From Syntrophobacterales bacterium (GTDB lineage: Bacteria > Desulfobacterota > Syntrophobacteria > BM002): DNA of 5,882 nucleotides. The position numbers and the translations under genes are program-made. Below the pieces are notes generated by a model. That model made no database searches. It was not told where the DNA came from and saw only the letters and a program-made list of their open reading frames with translations. Every line of letters begins with the position of its first letter. The first letter of the stretch is position 1. Shown here piece after piece: positions 1-5,882 of the stretch. Where the stretch lies: the NCBI GenBank assembly GCA_030613915.1, contig JAUWKY010000171.1, positions 1 to 5,882 of the forward strand. Reading direction: 5' to 3'.

Positions 1-51
1 TAGTTCCAAGAGCCGAAAAGATACATTGTGACCGCTAGACTAGTGGGGTTA

Positions 52-1485
52 ATGAGTAAAGACCAAAAATTATGGACTTTAGCGGCAGTACTGGAGGCCA
101 CCGTAGGTCAGCTTCTGGTGCAGGGTGGAGAGCAAAGCTTCAGCGCAATCTCCACTGACAGTCGCACCCTGGATCGAGGTGACCTGTTTGTAGCCCTGAA
201 GGGAGAACAATTTGACGGTCATCAGTTTCTCGAGCAGGCCGTAAGCCGTGGTGCCGCTGGTGTGGTCGTGGCCTTGGAGGAGCAAGAAACGAGTGGGCTT
301 CAGGGCTTCCAGGTCCCTGTAGTGGGCGTTCCTGATACTCTCCGTGCTTTCGGGGATCTGGCTGAGTTCTGGCGCCGCCGCTATCCCATCCCGCTGGTGG
401 CGATCACTGGCTCCAATGGTAAGACCACCACCAAAGAGATGGTAGCGGCTATCTTTGGCCGATCTTGGAAGGTTCTCAAGAATCATGGAACCTTCAACAA
501 TCTGGTGGGTGTACCACTCACCTTGTTGCAACTAAACAGCAGCCATCAGGCAGCGGTGATAGAGCTGGGAATGAATCAACCAGGAGAAATCGAGCGCTTG
601 ACCGAAATAACCCGCCCAGAGGTGGGAATGATTACCAATATCCAGCCGGCCCATCTGGAGGGGTTGGGAAGCCTGGCGGGGATTCAGGCCGCCAAAGGGG
701 AACTTTTCGCCGGGATGGAAGAGACCGCAACCATAGTGGTCAACATGGATGATCCCAGGGTCATGGATGTGGCCTCCCCTTTCGCTGGCCGTCAGGTGAG
801 ATTCTCAACGGCGGGCGGTTCTGCCGACATAACCTTGGAGCGGGTCGTCTCTATGGACCTTGACGGCAGCCGTTTTCTCCTGAAACTGGAGGAGGAAGCC
901 CTTGAGATTCACCTGCCGGTGCTTGGCCGCCACCACATCAATAATGCGGTAGCAGCCGCGGCTGTCGCCTGGGCTGTAAATCTTCAATCAAGCAGCATTG
1001 CCGCTGCCCTGGCAGAGTTTCGTCCTTTTGACAAACGAATGGAAATACTCACTCTTCCTGGCGACATCCACATAATAAATGACAGTTACAATGCCAATCC
1101 CGGTTCCATGGCCGCCGCTTTGGAAACATTGATACACCTTAAGAAGCAAGGCAAAACTTTCGCCGTTCTGGGCGACATGCTGGAGTTGGGAGAGGATAGC
1201 TCGGCCCTTCACCGGCAGGTGGGCGTCATCGTCGCCAGGGAAGGGGTTGATCACCTTTTGGCCATGGGTGAACAAGCCTCTCATCTACTTGCCGGTGCTG
1301 CTGAGGCTGGAATGAGTAGCGACCGTATGACCCAGGTCAGTGATCATCAGGAAATGGCAACGCAGGTCCGCAGCCTGCTGGCTGCCGGCGACTGGTTGCT
1401 GGTGAAGGGTTCGCGGGGAATGCGGATGGAAAAGGTAGTTGAGATTCTTCTATCTGAGGTTGAGAAACAAAAAGTAAATGTCTGA
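52..1485 (+). CDS. murF: UDP-N-acetylmuramoyl-tripeptide--D-alanyl-D-alanine ligase (MurF)
   Basis: Cytoplasmic ATP-dependent ligase that adds the D-Ala-D-Ala dipeptide to the UDP-MurNAc-tripeptide, completing the soluble pentapeptide precursor. In the 477-residue product the N-terminal substrate domain carries STDSR and GDLFVALKGEQFDGH (about 34-57). The central ATPase domain has the P-loop AITGSNGKTTTKEM (about 117-130), TNIQPAHLEGLGS (about 195-207), and AKGELF, whose Lys (about 215) is the likely carbamylated residue. GRHHINNAVAA lies near 292-302. The C-terminal domain shows the MurF hallmarks NDSYNANPGSM (about 343-353), LGDMLELG and VKGSRGMRME (about 451-460). Length is slightly above the E. 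coli enzyme (452). I chose ATG 52 because homologues start just before the WTLAAVLEATVG-like segment; an in-frame GTG at 28 would add eight residues. GGGG at 45-48 is a poorly spaced ribosome site. It is followed, 76 bases on, by murD rather than the usual mraY. Identity is secure; the start less so. Confidence 0.96.
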   Translation: MSKDQKLWTLAAVLEATVGQLLVQGGEQSFSAISTDSRTLDRGDLFVALKGEQFDGHQFLEQAVSRGAAGVVVALEEQETSGLQGFQVPVVGVPDTLRAFGDLAEFWRRRYPIPLVAITGSNGKTTTKEMVAAIFGRSWKVLKNHGTFNNLVGVPLTLLQLNSSHQAAVIELGMNQPGEIERLTEITRPEVGMITNIQPAHLEGLGSLAGIQAAKGELFAGMEETATIVVNMDDPRVMDVASPFAGRQVRFSTAGGSADITLERVVSMDLDGSRFLLKLEEEALEIHLPVLGRHHINNAVAAAAVAWAVNLQSSSIAAALAEFRPFDKRMEILTLPGDIHIINDSYNANPGSMAAALETLIHLKKQGKTFAVLGDMLELGEDSSALHRQVGVIVAREGVDHLLAMGEQASHLLAGAAEAGMSSDRMTQVSDHQEMATQVRSLLAAGDWLLVKGSRGMRMEKVVEILLSEVEKQKVNV

Positions 1486-1550
1486 AGTGAGCTAAAGTGC
1501 CTAAAGTGTCTAAGATTTTTGCTAACTGGTGACCAACTGGAAACTAACTA
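1486..1550. repeat. Degenerate 9-base repeat in murF-murD spacer
   Basis: Directly after the murF stop come three tandem 9-base units: agtgagcta (1486-1494), aagtgccta (1495-1503) and aagtgtcta (1504-1512). After a T-rich step the segment continues with related pieces: ctaactgg (1522-1529), ccaactgg (1533-1540) and aactaactag (1542-1551). No protein-like reading is apparent. This is where mraY lies in the canonical cluster, and no trace of it is recognisable. The repeat is seen directly; any function is unknown. Confidence 0.7.
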
Positions 1551-1556
1551 GAAGAG
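1551..1556 (+). promoter_or_regulatory. Weak ribosome binding site for murD
   Basis: The purine run GAAGAG ends five bases before ATG 1562. It favours that start over the in-frame GTG at 1529, which lies inside the repeated spacer. It matches the anti-Shine-Dalgarno sequence only partly. Confidence 0.4.
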
Positions 1557-1561
1557 CACTC

Positions 1562-2989
1562 ATGAAAGACCTCAAAGATAAAAACGTACTGGTTGTCGGG
1601 CTGGCTCGCACGGGTCTGGCCGTTGCCGAGTTCCTTCTGGACCAAGGAGCTCGCGTTACCATTACCGACCATCTCCCGGCTGAAGACTTGGGCTCGGAGG
1701 CGGACTCTGCCTCGAGGCTGGGATGCTCATTGGCGTTGGGAAGCCATCCCGCGGAACTGTTCACCGATGCGGATCTCATCGTTGTCAGTCCTGGTGTTCC
1801 TCTGAACTTACCGCAGTTGCAAGAGGCCAGGAGCAAGTCCGTTCCGATTATCGGTGAACTGGAACTAGCGAGTCGCTTTCTCAAGCTGCCTATCGTAGCC
1901 ATAAGTGGCACCAATGGTAAAACCACCACAACCGAACTGGTGGGTGACATGATCAACCACAGCGGCCTGCGCGTCTTTGTGGGAGGCAACATCGGTAACC
2001 CTCTCGTCAATCTACTTCGAGAAAAAGAAGACTTCGAGGTAGCAGTGGTTGAAGTGAGCAGCTTCCAGCTCGATTCCATGGATACCTTGCACCCCCAGGT
2101 TGCAGTGCTGCTGAACATCAGCGAAGATCACCTGGATCGTTATGACTCTTTTTCTGACTATGTGGAAAGCAAGTGCCGACTCTTTTCCAATCAAACAGCG
2201 GATGATATTGCGGTGGTCCCCGCCCGTGACCCCCTGATCGGAGTGCGTTGTACCATCCGCAGTCGTCAACTCAACTTTAGCCTGTCCAAGCAATCAGCCC
2301 ACGCCTACCTGGAGTCAGAGCAGCTGGTCTGTCGGGTAATGCCTGGCCCGGTGCGTCGCTATGACCTGCGGCACTGGCAACTCGTGGGTAATCATAACCA
2401 GCAAAATCTTATGGCTGCGGTACTTGCTGCCACCTGCATGGGGGCTAAGCCTGAGGCCATTCAGAAGACTATCGACAATTTCAAACCGCTGCCGCACCGC
2501 CTGGAACTAGTTCATCACTGGCGCGGCATCCGCTTTTATAATGACTCCAAAGCCACCAATGTGGATTCAGTGGTCCGAGCCCTTGAAACCTTCACCGCGC
2601 CCATCATCCTCCTTGCTGGGGGGCGCGACAAAGAAGGCTCCTACGATCCTCTTACTGGTTTGGTTCGCCAAGGCGTGAAAATGCTCGTGTTCATGGGTGA
2701 AGCTCGATTTCGATTGGCCAAGGCTTTGGGCAATCTCACTTGCACGGTGGTGGTGGACGACATGGAAGCTGCAGTCCCGGTAGCCCTGGGCGCTGCTGCG
2801 CCAGGCGACGTGGTCTTGCTCTCTCCCGCATGTTCGAGTTTTGACCACTATGAAAACTATAAGGCCAGGGGCGACCACTTTCGTTCTCTGGTCCATAAAT
2901 TCACCGCTATGGAAGTGTTTGATGAAACGATTAGTTGTCCCTGGATCTCTGCAGGCAGGAACAAAAGAAAGCTCAACGCCCACAATTGA
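1562..2989 (+). CDS. murD: UDP-N-acetylmuramoyl-L-alanine--D-glutamate ligase (MurD)
   Basis: Cytoplasmic ATP-dependent ligase adding D-Glu to UDP-MurNAc-L-Ala, the second step of stem-peptide assembly. The 475-residue product opens with a Rossmann-like domain, VLVVGLARTGLAVAEFLLDQG (about 9-29), with SPGVP near 76-80. The ATPase domain has ISGTNGKTTTTELVGD (about 114-129), VEVSSFQLD (about 163-171), LNISEDHLDRY (about 184-194) and the likely carbamylated Lys of YVESKCRLF (about 204). Then follow GNHNQQNLMAA (about 276-286), PHRLELV, YNDSKATNVDS (about 326-336), LAGGRDKEG (about 351-359) and LLSPACSSFDHYENYKARG (about 419-437). All expected motifs are intact. ATG 1562 is chosen because the N-terminal domain starts straight after it and a weak purine-rich site precedes it; GTG 1529 would add 11 unlikely residues. 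The protein is longer than E. coli MurD (438), partly through a tail of about 28 residues after the usual end, rich in basic and polar residues (KRKLNAHN). Confidence 0.96.
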   Translation: MKDLKDKNVLVVGLARTGLAVAEFLLDQGARVTITDHLPAEDLGSEADSASRLGCSLALGSHPAELFTDADLIVVSPGVPLNLPQLQEARSKSVPIIGELELASRFLKLPIVAISGTNGKTTTTELVGDMINHSGLRVFVGGNIGNPLVNLLREKEDFEVAVVEVSSFQLDSMDTLHPQVAVLLNISEDHLDRYDSFSDYVESKCRLFSNQTADDIAVVPARDPLIGVRCTIRSRQLNFSLSKQSAHAYLESEQLVCRVMPGPVRRYDLRHWQLVGNHNQQNLMAAVLAATCMGAKPEAIQKTIDNFKPLPHRLELVHHWRGIRFYNDSKATNVDSVVRALETFTAPIILLAGGRDKEGSYDPLTGLVRQGVKMLVFMGEARFRLAKALGNLTCTVVVDDMEAAVPVALGAAAPGDVVLLSPACSSFDHYENYKARGDHFRSLVHKFTAMEVFDETISCPWISAGRNKRKLNAHN

Positions 2990-3000
2990 AGGTGAAGCAG

Positions 3001-3087
3001 CAAAGCGCTAAGGGCAGAGCGCAAAGCGTAAAACTGTCAATGTCAAGATTCCCTGTATTTCTCGCTATGCGCTAGGCGCTAGGCGAA
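3001..3087. repeat. Degenerate 7-base repeats in murD-ftsW spacer
   Basis: The left half reads in 7-base steps: caaagcg (3001), ctaaggg (3008), cagagcg (3015), caaagcg (3022), then weaker taaaact, gtcaatg and tcaagat. The right half reads cgctatg (3063), cgctagg (3070), cgctagg (3077) and cgaaatg (3084-3090), so the last unit contains the ftsW ATG. The right-half units resemble the complement of the left-half ones. No coding content is recognised. The periodicity is seen directly; function is unknown. Confidence 0.75.
3014..3077. repeat. Imperfect inverted repeat upstream of ftsW
   Basis: The arm 3014-3028 (gcagagcgcaaagcg) matches the reverse complement of 3063-3077 (cgctatgcgctaggc) at 12 of 15 positions, with 34 bases between. 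It is built from the oppositely oriented heptad blocks of this spacer. It could fold as a hairpin in mRNA just before the ftsW start, but there is no U-run after it, so it does not look like an intrinsic terminator. Confidence 0.5.
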
Positions 3088-4284
3088 ATGGTAAATAGCA
3101 CGATGGCTCATTTAAGGGAACATAAGAACAGCTACGATCTAGTTCTCCTGTTCGTTACCTTTGCACTGATGGGTATTGGACTTGTGATGCTTTACAGTTC
3201 CAGTTCCATCATGGCTCAGCAGCGTTTTGGCGACAGCATGTACTTTGTCAAGAGACAGATTCTTTTTTCCTTGATTGGGCTTGCCGTCCTGATCGTAAGC
3301 AAGAATTTGCCCTATGTTGTCTATCGCCGTCTTGTTTATGTGATCCTCGGGGTCAGCCTGTTAAGTCTTCTTCTGGTGCTCTTGCCCCAGGTAGGCCATC
3401 GGGTTGGGGGTGCCAGGCGCTGGCTGCGGCTGGGCCCTCTCTCTGTGCAACCGGCAGAATTTGCCAAATTGACACTCATCATCTACATTTCCTATTCCCT
3501 GGCCAAAAAGAAGGACCGGGTTCGAGAGTTCAGTGTGGGGTATCTACCACACCTTCTGATTTCAGCAGTCTTTATTGGCCTGGTGCTTATGCAACCTGAT
3601 TTGGGAACTGCAGTAACCTTTGCGGCCCTGGTTTTTCTTTTGCTCTTCGTCGCCGGTGTACGTTTGCGCTTTCTACTGGCCACAGGCCTGGTCCTCATTC
3701 CCCTCCTGGCTTTGGCCATAGCCCAGTCAAGTTACCGTTTGGAAAGGCTATTGGCTTTTATCAACCCGTGGCGAGATCCAAGCGATACCAGTTTCCAGCT
3801 CCTGCACTCATTATTTGCTCTCGGCTCAGGTGGTCCGTTAGGAGTTGGTCTGGGTTCCGGCCAGCAAAAGCTTTTCTATCTGCCAGAACCACATACTGAC
3901 TTTATTCTAGCGGTAATTGGCGAAGAAACCGGGATGGTGGGCATTGCCATTGTCCTCCTCCTCTACGGTCTGTTGATCTACAAGGGAGTGAAAATCGCCC
4001 TGCGAGCACCCGACCGCTACGGCACCTACCTGGCTTTCGGCCTAACTTTGGTAATCGGGCTCCAAGCATTCATTAACAGTGCGGTGGTCATGGGGCTGCT
4101 GCCCACCAAAGGGCTGCCGCTACCCTTCATAAGCTACGGCGGCAGTTCTCTGCTCACTAATCTGGCAGCCATGGGAATTCTCATGAATATAAGTAGCTAC
4201 GCCAGAAGCCAGGCCCAAACGTTTGGTTTTCAATCACCGGGGTGGTTGGATAACGCCCCACACGACGAGGCGAGGACGCGGTGA
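3088..4284 (+). CDS. ftsW: SEDS-family peptidoglycan glycosyltransferase FtsW
   Basis: Inner-membrane protein that polymerises lipid II into glycan strands at the division septum, normally with the class B penicillin-binding protein FtsI. The 398-residue product is strongly hydrophobic, with about ten membrane segments (for example near 18-36, 57-71, 83-99, 153-169, 173-190, 194-212, 281-298, 313-335 and 353-370). SEDS motifs are GGARRWLRLGPLSVQPAEFAK (107-127), QPDLGT (169-174), NPWRDPSDTSFQLLHSLFAL (226-245), GVGLGSGQQKLFYLPEPHTD (252-271) and GLLPTKGLPLPFISYGGSS (336-354). Asp271, in the large extracytoplasmic loop, corresponds to the proposed catalytic Asp of the family. FtsW rather than RodA is inferred from its place among mur genes. 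Either ATG 3088 or ATG 3103 (five residues shorter) could be used; AGGCG copies at 3074-3078 and 3081-3085 are weak ribosome sites. Its stop is followed by a 72-base spacer and murC; the expected murG is absent. Confidence 0.95.
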   Translation: MVNSTMAHLREHKNSYDLVLLFVTFALMGIGLVMLYSSSSIMAQQRFGDSMYFVKRQILFSLIGLAVLIVSKNLPYVVYRRLVYVILGVSLLSLLLVLLPQVGHRVGGARRWLRLGPLSVQPAEFAKLTLIIYISYSLAKKKDRVREFSVGYLPHLLISAVFIGLVLMQPDLGTAVTFAALVFLLLFVAGVRLRFLLATGLVLIPLLALAIAQSSYRLERLLAFINPWRDPSDTSFQLLHSLFALGSGGPLGVGLGSGQQKLFYLPEPHTDFILAVIGEETGMVGIAIVLLLYGLLIYKGVKIALRAPDRYGTYLAFGLTLVIGLQAFINSAVVMGLLPTKGLPLPFISYGGSSLLTNLAAMGILMNISSYARSQAQTFGFQSPGWLDNAPHDEARTR

Positions 4285-4292
4285 CGCGAGGG

Positions 4293-4355
4293 CTAACAGG
4301 CCAACCAGCAAAACTGGCATAACTGACTTAACCGACTAAACGGACCTAACTGACT
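4293..4355. repeat. 9-base repeat array in ftsW-murC spacer
   Basis: Seven consecutive related units fill the spacer: ctaacaggc (4293), ccaaccagc (4301, sharing one base), aaaactggc (4310), ataactgac (4319), ttaaccgac (4328), taaacggac (4337) and ctaactgac (4346). The shared core is AAC-x-G/A-x-C. The array ends two bases before the murC ATG and displaces any purine-rich ribosome site. This is the canonical position of murG, of which no trace is recognisable. Confidence 0.8.
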
Positions 4356-4356
4356 A

Positions 4357-5748
4357 ATGTACAAACGCTCTTATCATATTCACTTCGTTGGCATCGGTGG
4401 CATCGGTATGAGCGGTATTGCTGAACTGCTTCTGAACCTCGGCCACCAGGTCAGTGGCTCCGATATCCAGGAGAGCGAAATTACCCGGCGGCTTGAAACA
4501 TTAGGGGCAACAATCTCCTACAGCCATCAGCCCCAGCAGGTAGCCGGTGCTGACGCGGTGGTGGTTTCCTCTGCCATTGATGCTGACAACCCTGAGGTGG
4601 CTGCGGCCAACATGGACTATCACATACCAGTTATTCGTCGGGCCGAGATGCTGGCCGAGCTCATGCGACTCAAGTACGCCGTTCTGGTTGCAGGAGCTCA
4701 CGGCAAGACGACCACCACCTCCATGGTGGGTACGGTGATGGCAGAGGGCGGCCTTGATCCCACCGTGATCATTGGTGGTCGTCTGAATGCATGGGGAACC
4801 AATGCCAAGCTTGGCCAGGGCGACTTTGTGGTGGCGGAAGCGGATGAAAGCGATGGCACCTTTCTGCTGTATTCTCCCACTATTTCGCTGGTAACAAACA
4901 TCGACACTGAACATCTCGATTTTTATAAAGACCTGGATGAGATCAAAGAGACCTTTCTCGAATTCATCAACCAGGTGCCATTTTATGGAGTAAATATCCT
5001 TTGTCTCGAGGATGAAAATATTCAGTCCCTCTTGCCTCGGATCAAGAAACGGATGGTCACCTATGGTTTCTCAGCGCAGGCTGATTTCCAAGCCCGTGAC
5101 CTTGCCTTTGATGGGCTGAATGTTTCCTACCGCGCTTTCTATTGCGGGCAGGAATTGGGAAAGGTCAACTTGCCCATCCCCGGGCGGCACAATGCCCTGA
5201 ATTCCCTGGGGGCTGTGGCGGTCGGTCACGAACTGGAAATTCCCTTCTCAGCTATTTGCCGCGGTCTACAGGAAATGACCGGTGTGCAGCGCCGTTTTCA
5301 AATAAAGGGTGAGGTCAATGGCGTTACCGTAATCGATGACTACGGGCATCACCCCACCGAAATAAAGGCAGTGCTGAAAACAATGGCCTCATCATTTCCG
5401 GGACGACGCCGCTTTGTGCTTTTCCAGCCTCACCGCTACACCCGCACCCAGGCCCTGTTCGAGGATTTCACCACCGCCTTTTATCAATCAGATGTTCTCA
5501 TTGTCACCGAGATTTATGCTGCCAGTGAACCGGTTATTCCAGGGGTGCATGCAGAAAAGCTGACAACTGCCATTCAAAAACATGGACATGGCAACGTCAG
5601 GTACATCCCAGATCACTTGGCGCTGGTGCCGTCTCTCGTGGAGGAAGTGCGGGAGGGAGATGTTGTGTTGACCCTTGGAGCAGGTAACATTTGGCAAACA
5701 GGGGAAGCGCTATTGGAGAAACTTAAAGAGAGAAAAAGAAGCGGATAG
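4357..5748 (+). CDS. murC: UDP-N-acetylmuramate--L-alanine ligase (MurC)
   Basis: Cytoplasmic ATP-dependent ligase that attaches L-Ala to UDP-MurNAc, the first stem-peptide step. The 463-residue product is a full-length family member (E. coli 491). The N-terminal UDP-binding domain has FVGIGGIGMSGIAELLLNLG (10-29) and SGSD (33-36). The ATPase domain has VAGAHGKTTTTSMVG (111-125), EADESDGTF (161-169) and TNIDTEHLDFY (180-190). Then follow GRHNALNSLGA (276-286), GVQRRFQIKGE (309-319), and the C-terminal motifs DDYGHHPTEI (327-336), FQPHRYTRT (356-364), EIYAASEPVIPGV (385-397) and GAGNIW (441-446). The AHGKTTTT P-loop and the DDYGHHPTE signature separate MurC from the other ligases here and from Mpl only by context and length; the dcw position supports MurC. 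ATG 4357 is well placed 6-8 residues before the glycine motif, but there is no purine-rich ribosome site, the spacer repeat running almost to the start. Confidence 0.96.
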   Translation: MYKRSYHIHFVGIGGIGMSGIAELLLNLGHQVSGSDIQESEITRRLETLGATISYSHQPQQVAGADAVVVSSAIDADNPEVAAANMDYHIPVIRRAEMLAELMRLKYAVLVAGAHGKTTTTSMVGTVMAEGGLDPTVIIGGRLNAWGTNAKLGQGDFVVAEADESDGTFLLYSPTISLVTNIDTEHLDFYKDLDEIKETFLEFINQVPFYGVNILCLEDENIQSLLPRIKKRMVTYGFSAQADFQARDLAFDGLNVSYRAFYCGQELGKVNLPIPGRHNALNSLGAVAVGHELEIPFSAICRGLQEMTGVQRRFQIKGEVNGVTVIDDYGHHPTEIKAVLKTMASSFPGRRRFVLFQPHRYTRTQALFEDFTTAFYQSDVLIVTEIYAASEPVIPGVHAEKLTTAIQKHGHGNVRYIPDHLALVPSLVEEVREGDVVLTLGAGNIWQTGEALLEKLKERKRSG

Positions 5749-5764
5749 TTAAACGTAACTTGTC

Positions 5765-5831
5765 GGTAACGGGTAATAGGTAACGGGTCATAGGTACTCA
5801 AAACCAATTATCCATAACCTATAACCAATGA
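5765..5831. repeat. Mirrored 7-base repeats in murC-murB spacer
   Basis: Five G-rich heptads run in tandem: ggtaacg (5765), ggtaata (5772), ggtaacg (5779), ggtcata (5786) and ggtactc (5793). They are followed by four heptads resembling their complement: ccaatta (5804), tccataa (5811), cctataa (5818) and ccaatga (5825-5831). The final unit contains the putative murB ATG at 5828. The first four G-rich units also form two 14-base copies differing at one base. No coding content is recognised. Confidence 0.8.
5772..5826. repeat. Imperfect hairpin-forming inverted repeat before murB
   Basis: The 24-base arm at 5772-5795 matches the reverse complement of 5803-5826 at 18 positions, plus one possible G-U pair in RNA, around a 7-base loop (actcaaa). 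It ends one base before the putative murB ATG. There is no following U-run, so it is not a typical terminator. A role in limiting murB translation is possible but only inferred. Confidence 0.5.
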
Positions 5832-5882
5832 CCATGGAAGCTAAATTGAAAAAACAGCTTCAGTACCTGGACGGAGTTGAAG
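5828..5882 (+). CDS. murB: Probable UDP-N-acetylenolpyruvoylglucosamine reductase (MurB), 5' fragment
   Basis: An open frame starts at ATG 5828 (or the in-frame ATG 5834) and runs off the window after 18 codons, reading MTMEAKLKKQLQYLDGVE. Position immediately after murC is where murB lies in the canonical dcw order. The residues resemble the short helical N-terminus that precedes the V-R-F-D-E-P segment in many MurB proteins. MurB is the FAD- and NADPH-dependent reductase that converts UDP-GlcNAc-enolpyruvate to UDP-MurNAc, the MurC substrate. No catalytic or FAD-binding residue is inside the window, so the call rests mostly on gene order. The start lies within the spacer's heptad repeat and has no purine-rich ribosome site. 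Confidence 0.55.
   Translation, partial: MTMEAKLKKQLQYLDGVE

Noticed and set aside
1..27. 3' end of murE
   Set aside because: Expected by gene order, but the few bases give stops in two frames beside murF (29-31 and 36-38) and no recognisable MurE C-terminal residues, so none can be assigned.
1522..2118. Long open frame of 198 codons on the - strand inside murD
   Set aside because: Ser/Arg/Thr-rich low-complexity translation, no family motif, and lies wholly opposite a clear murD; a shadow of its codon bias.
2567..2983. Open frame of 138 codons on the - strand under the murD 3' end
   Set aside because: No recognisable domain or ribosome site; antisense to conserved MurD motifs.
3014..3077. 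Possible intrinsic terminator between murD and ftsW
   Set aside because: Arms are imperfect with a 34-base loop and there is no U-run downstream; a stop to transcription within this cluster is unlikely.
4281..4322. Tiny frame of 13 codons starting with GTG that overlaps the ftsW stop (GTGA), at the place of murG
   Set aside because: The overlap is the kind used for coupling, and it could be a murG scar, but the residues (TRGLTGQPAKLA) show no MurG feature such as the glycine-rich GGTGGH start, and the frame runs through the repeat array.
4501..4914. Open frame of 137 codons on the - strand inside murC
   Set aside because: Translation is rich in His and Gly from reversed conserved codons and matches no family known to me; overlaps the MurC ATPase domain.
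4293..5831. Possible CRISPR array
   Set aside because: Units are 7-9 bases, contiguous and degenerate, without unique spacers or cas genes.

Overview
The window is a stretch of a bacterial division and cell wall (dcw) cluster, with every gene on the + strand: murF, murD, ftsW, murC, and the first codons of what is probably murB, cut by the right edge. Three are amino-acid-adding Mur ligases, recognised by their P-loops (GSNGKTTT, GTNGKTTTT, AHGKTTTT) and C-terminal ligase motifs. The fourth is a SEDS-family membrane glycosyltransferase. Protein style (for example the MurC N-terminus with GIGGIGMSGIAELLLNLGH and SGSDIQESEITRRLETLG), moderate base composition and cluster order suggest a Gram-negative bacterium, most likely of the Desulfobacterota/deltaproteobacterial group. 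That placement is inference by eye, not a search result.

Layout: 1-51 is a short leader, presumably after an upstream murE that cannot be identified here. murF is 52-1485, murD 1562-2989, ftsW 3088-4284, murC 4357-5748, and murB begins at about 5828. Each gene is separated from the next by a 72-98 base spacer rather than by the overlap or few-base gap usual in this cluster. I see no terminator, convincing promoter, RNA gene or mobile element, so the genes are probably co-transcribed.

Together the genes cover much of peptidoglycan precursor synthesis. MurB makes UDP-MurNAc; MurC, MurD and MurF add L-Ala, D-Glu and the D-Ala-D-Ala dipeptide (MurE acts between MurD and MurF). FtsW polymerises the finished lipid II at the division site.

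Two things stand out. First, the order is canonical except that mraY (normally between murF and murD) and murG (normally between ftsW and murC) are both absent; these encode the two enzymes that make lipid I and lipid II. Second, every spacer is filled by its own degenerate short-period repeat: 9-base units in the two spacers where mraY and murG would lie, and 7-base units, partly mirrored as inverted repeats, in the murD-ftsW and murC-murB spacers. The repeats run up to or through the next start codon and leave little or no Shine-Dalgarno sequence. The genes themselves look intact and ordinary.
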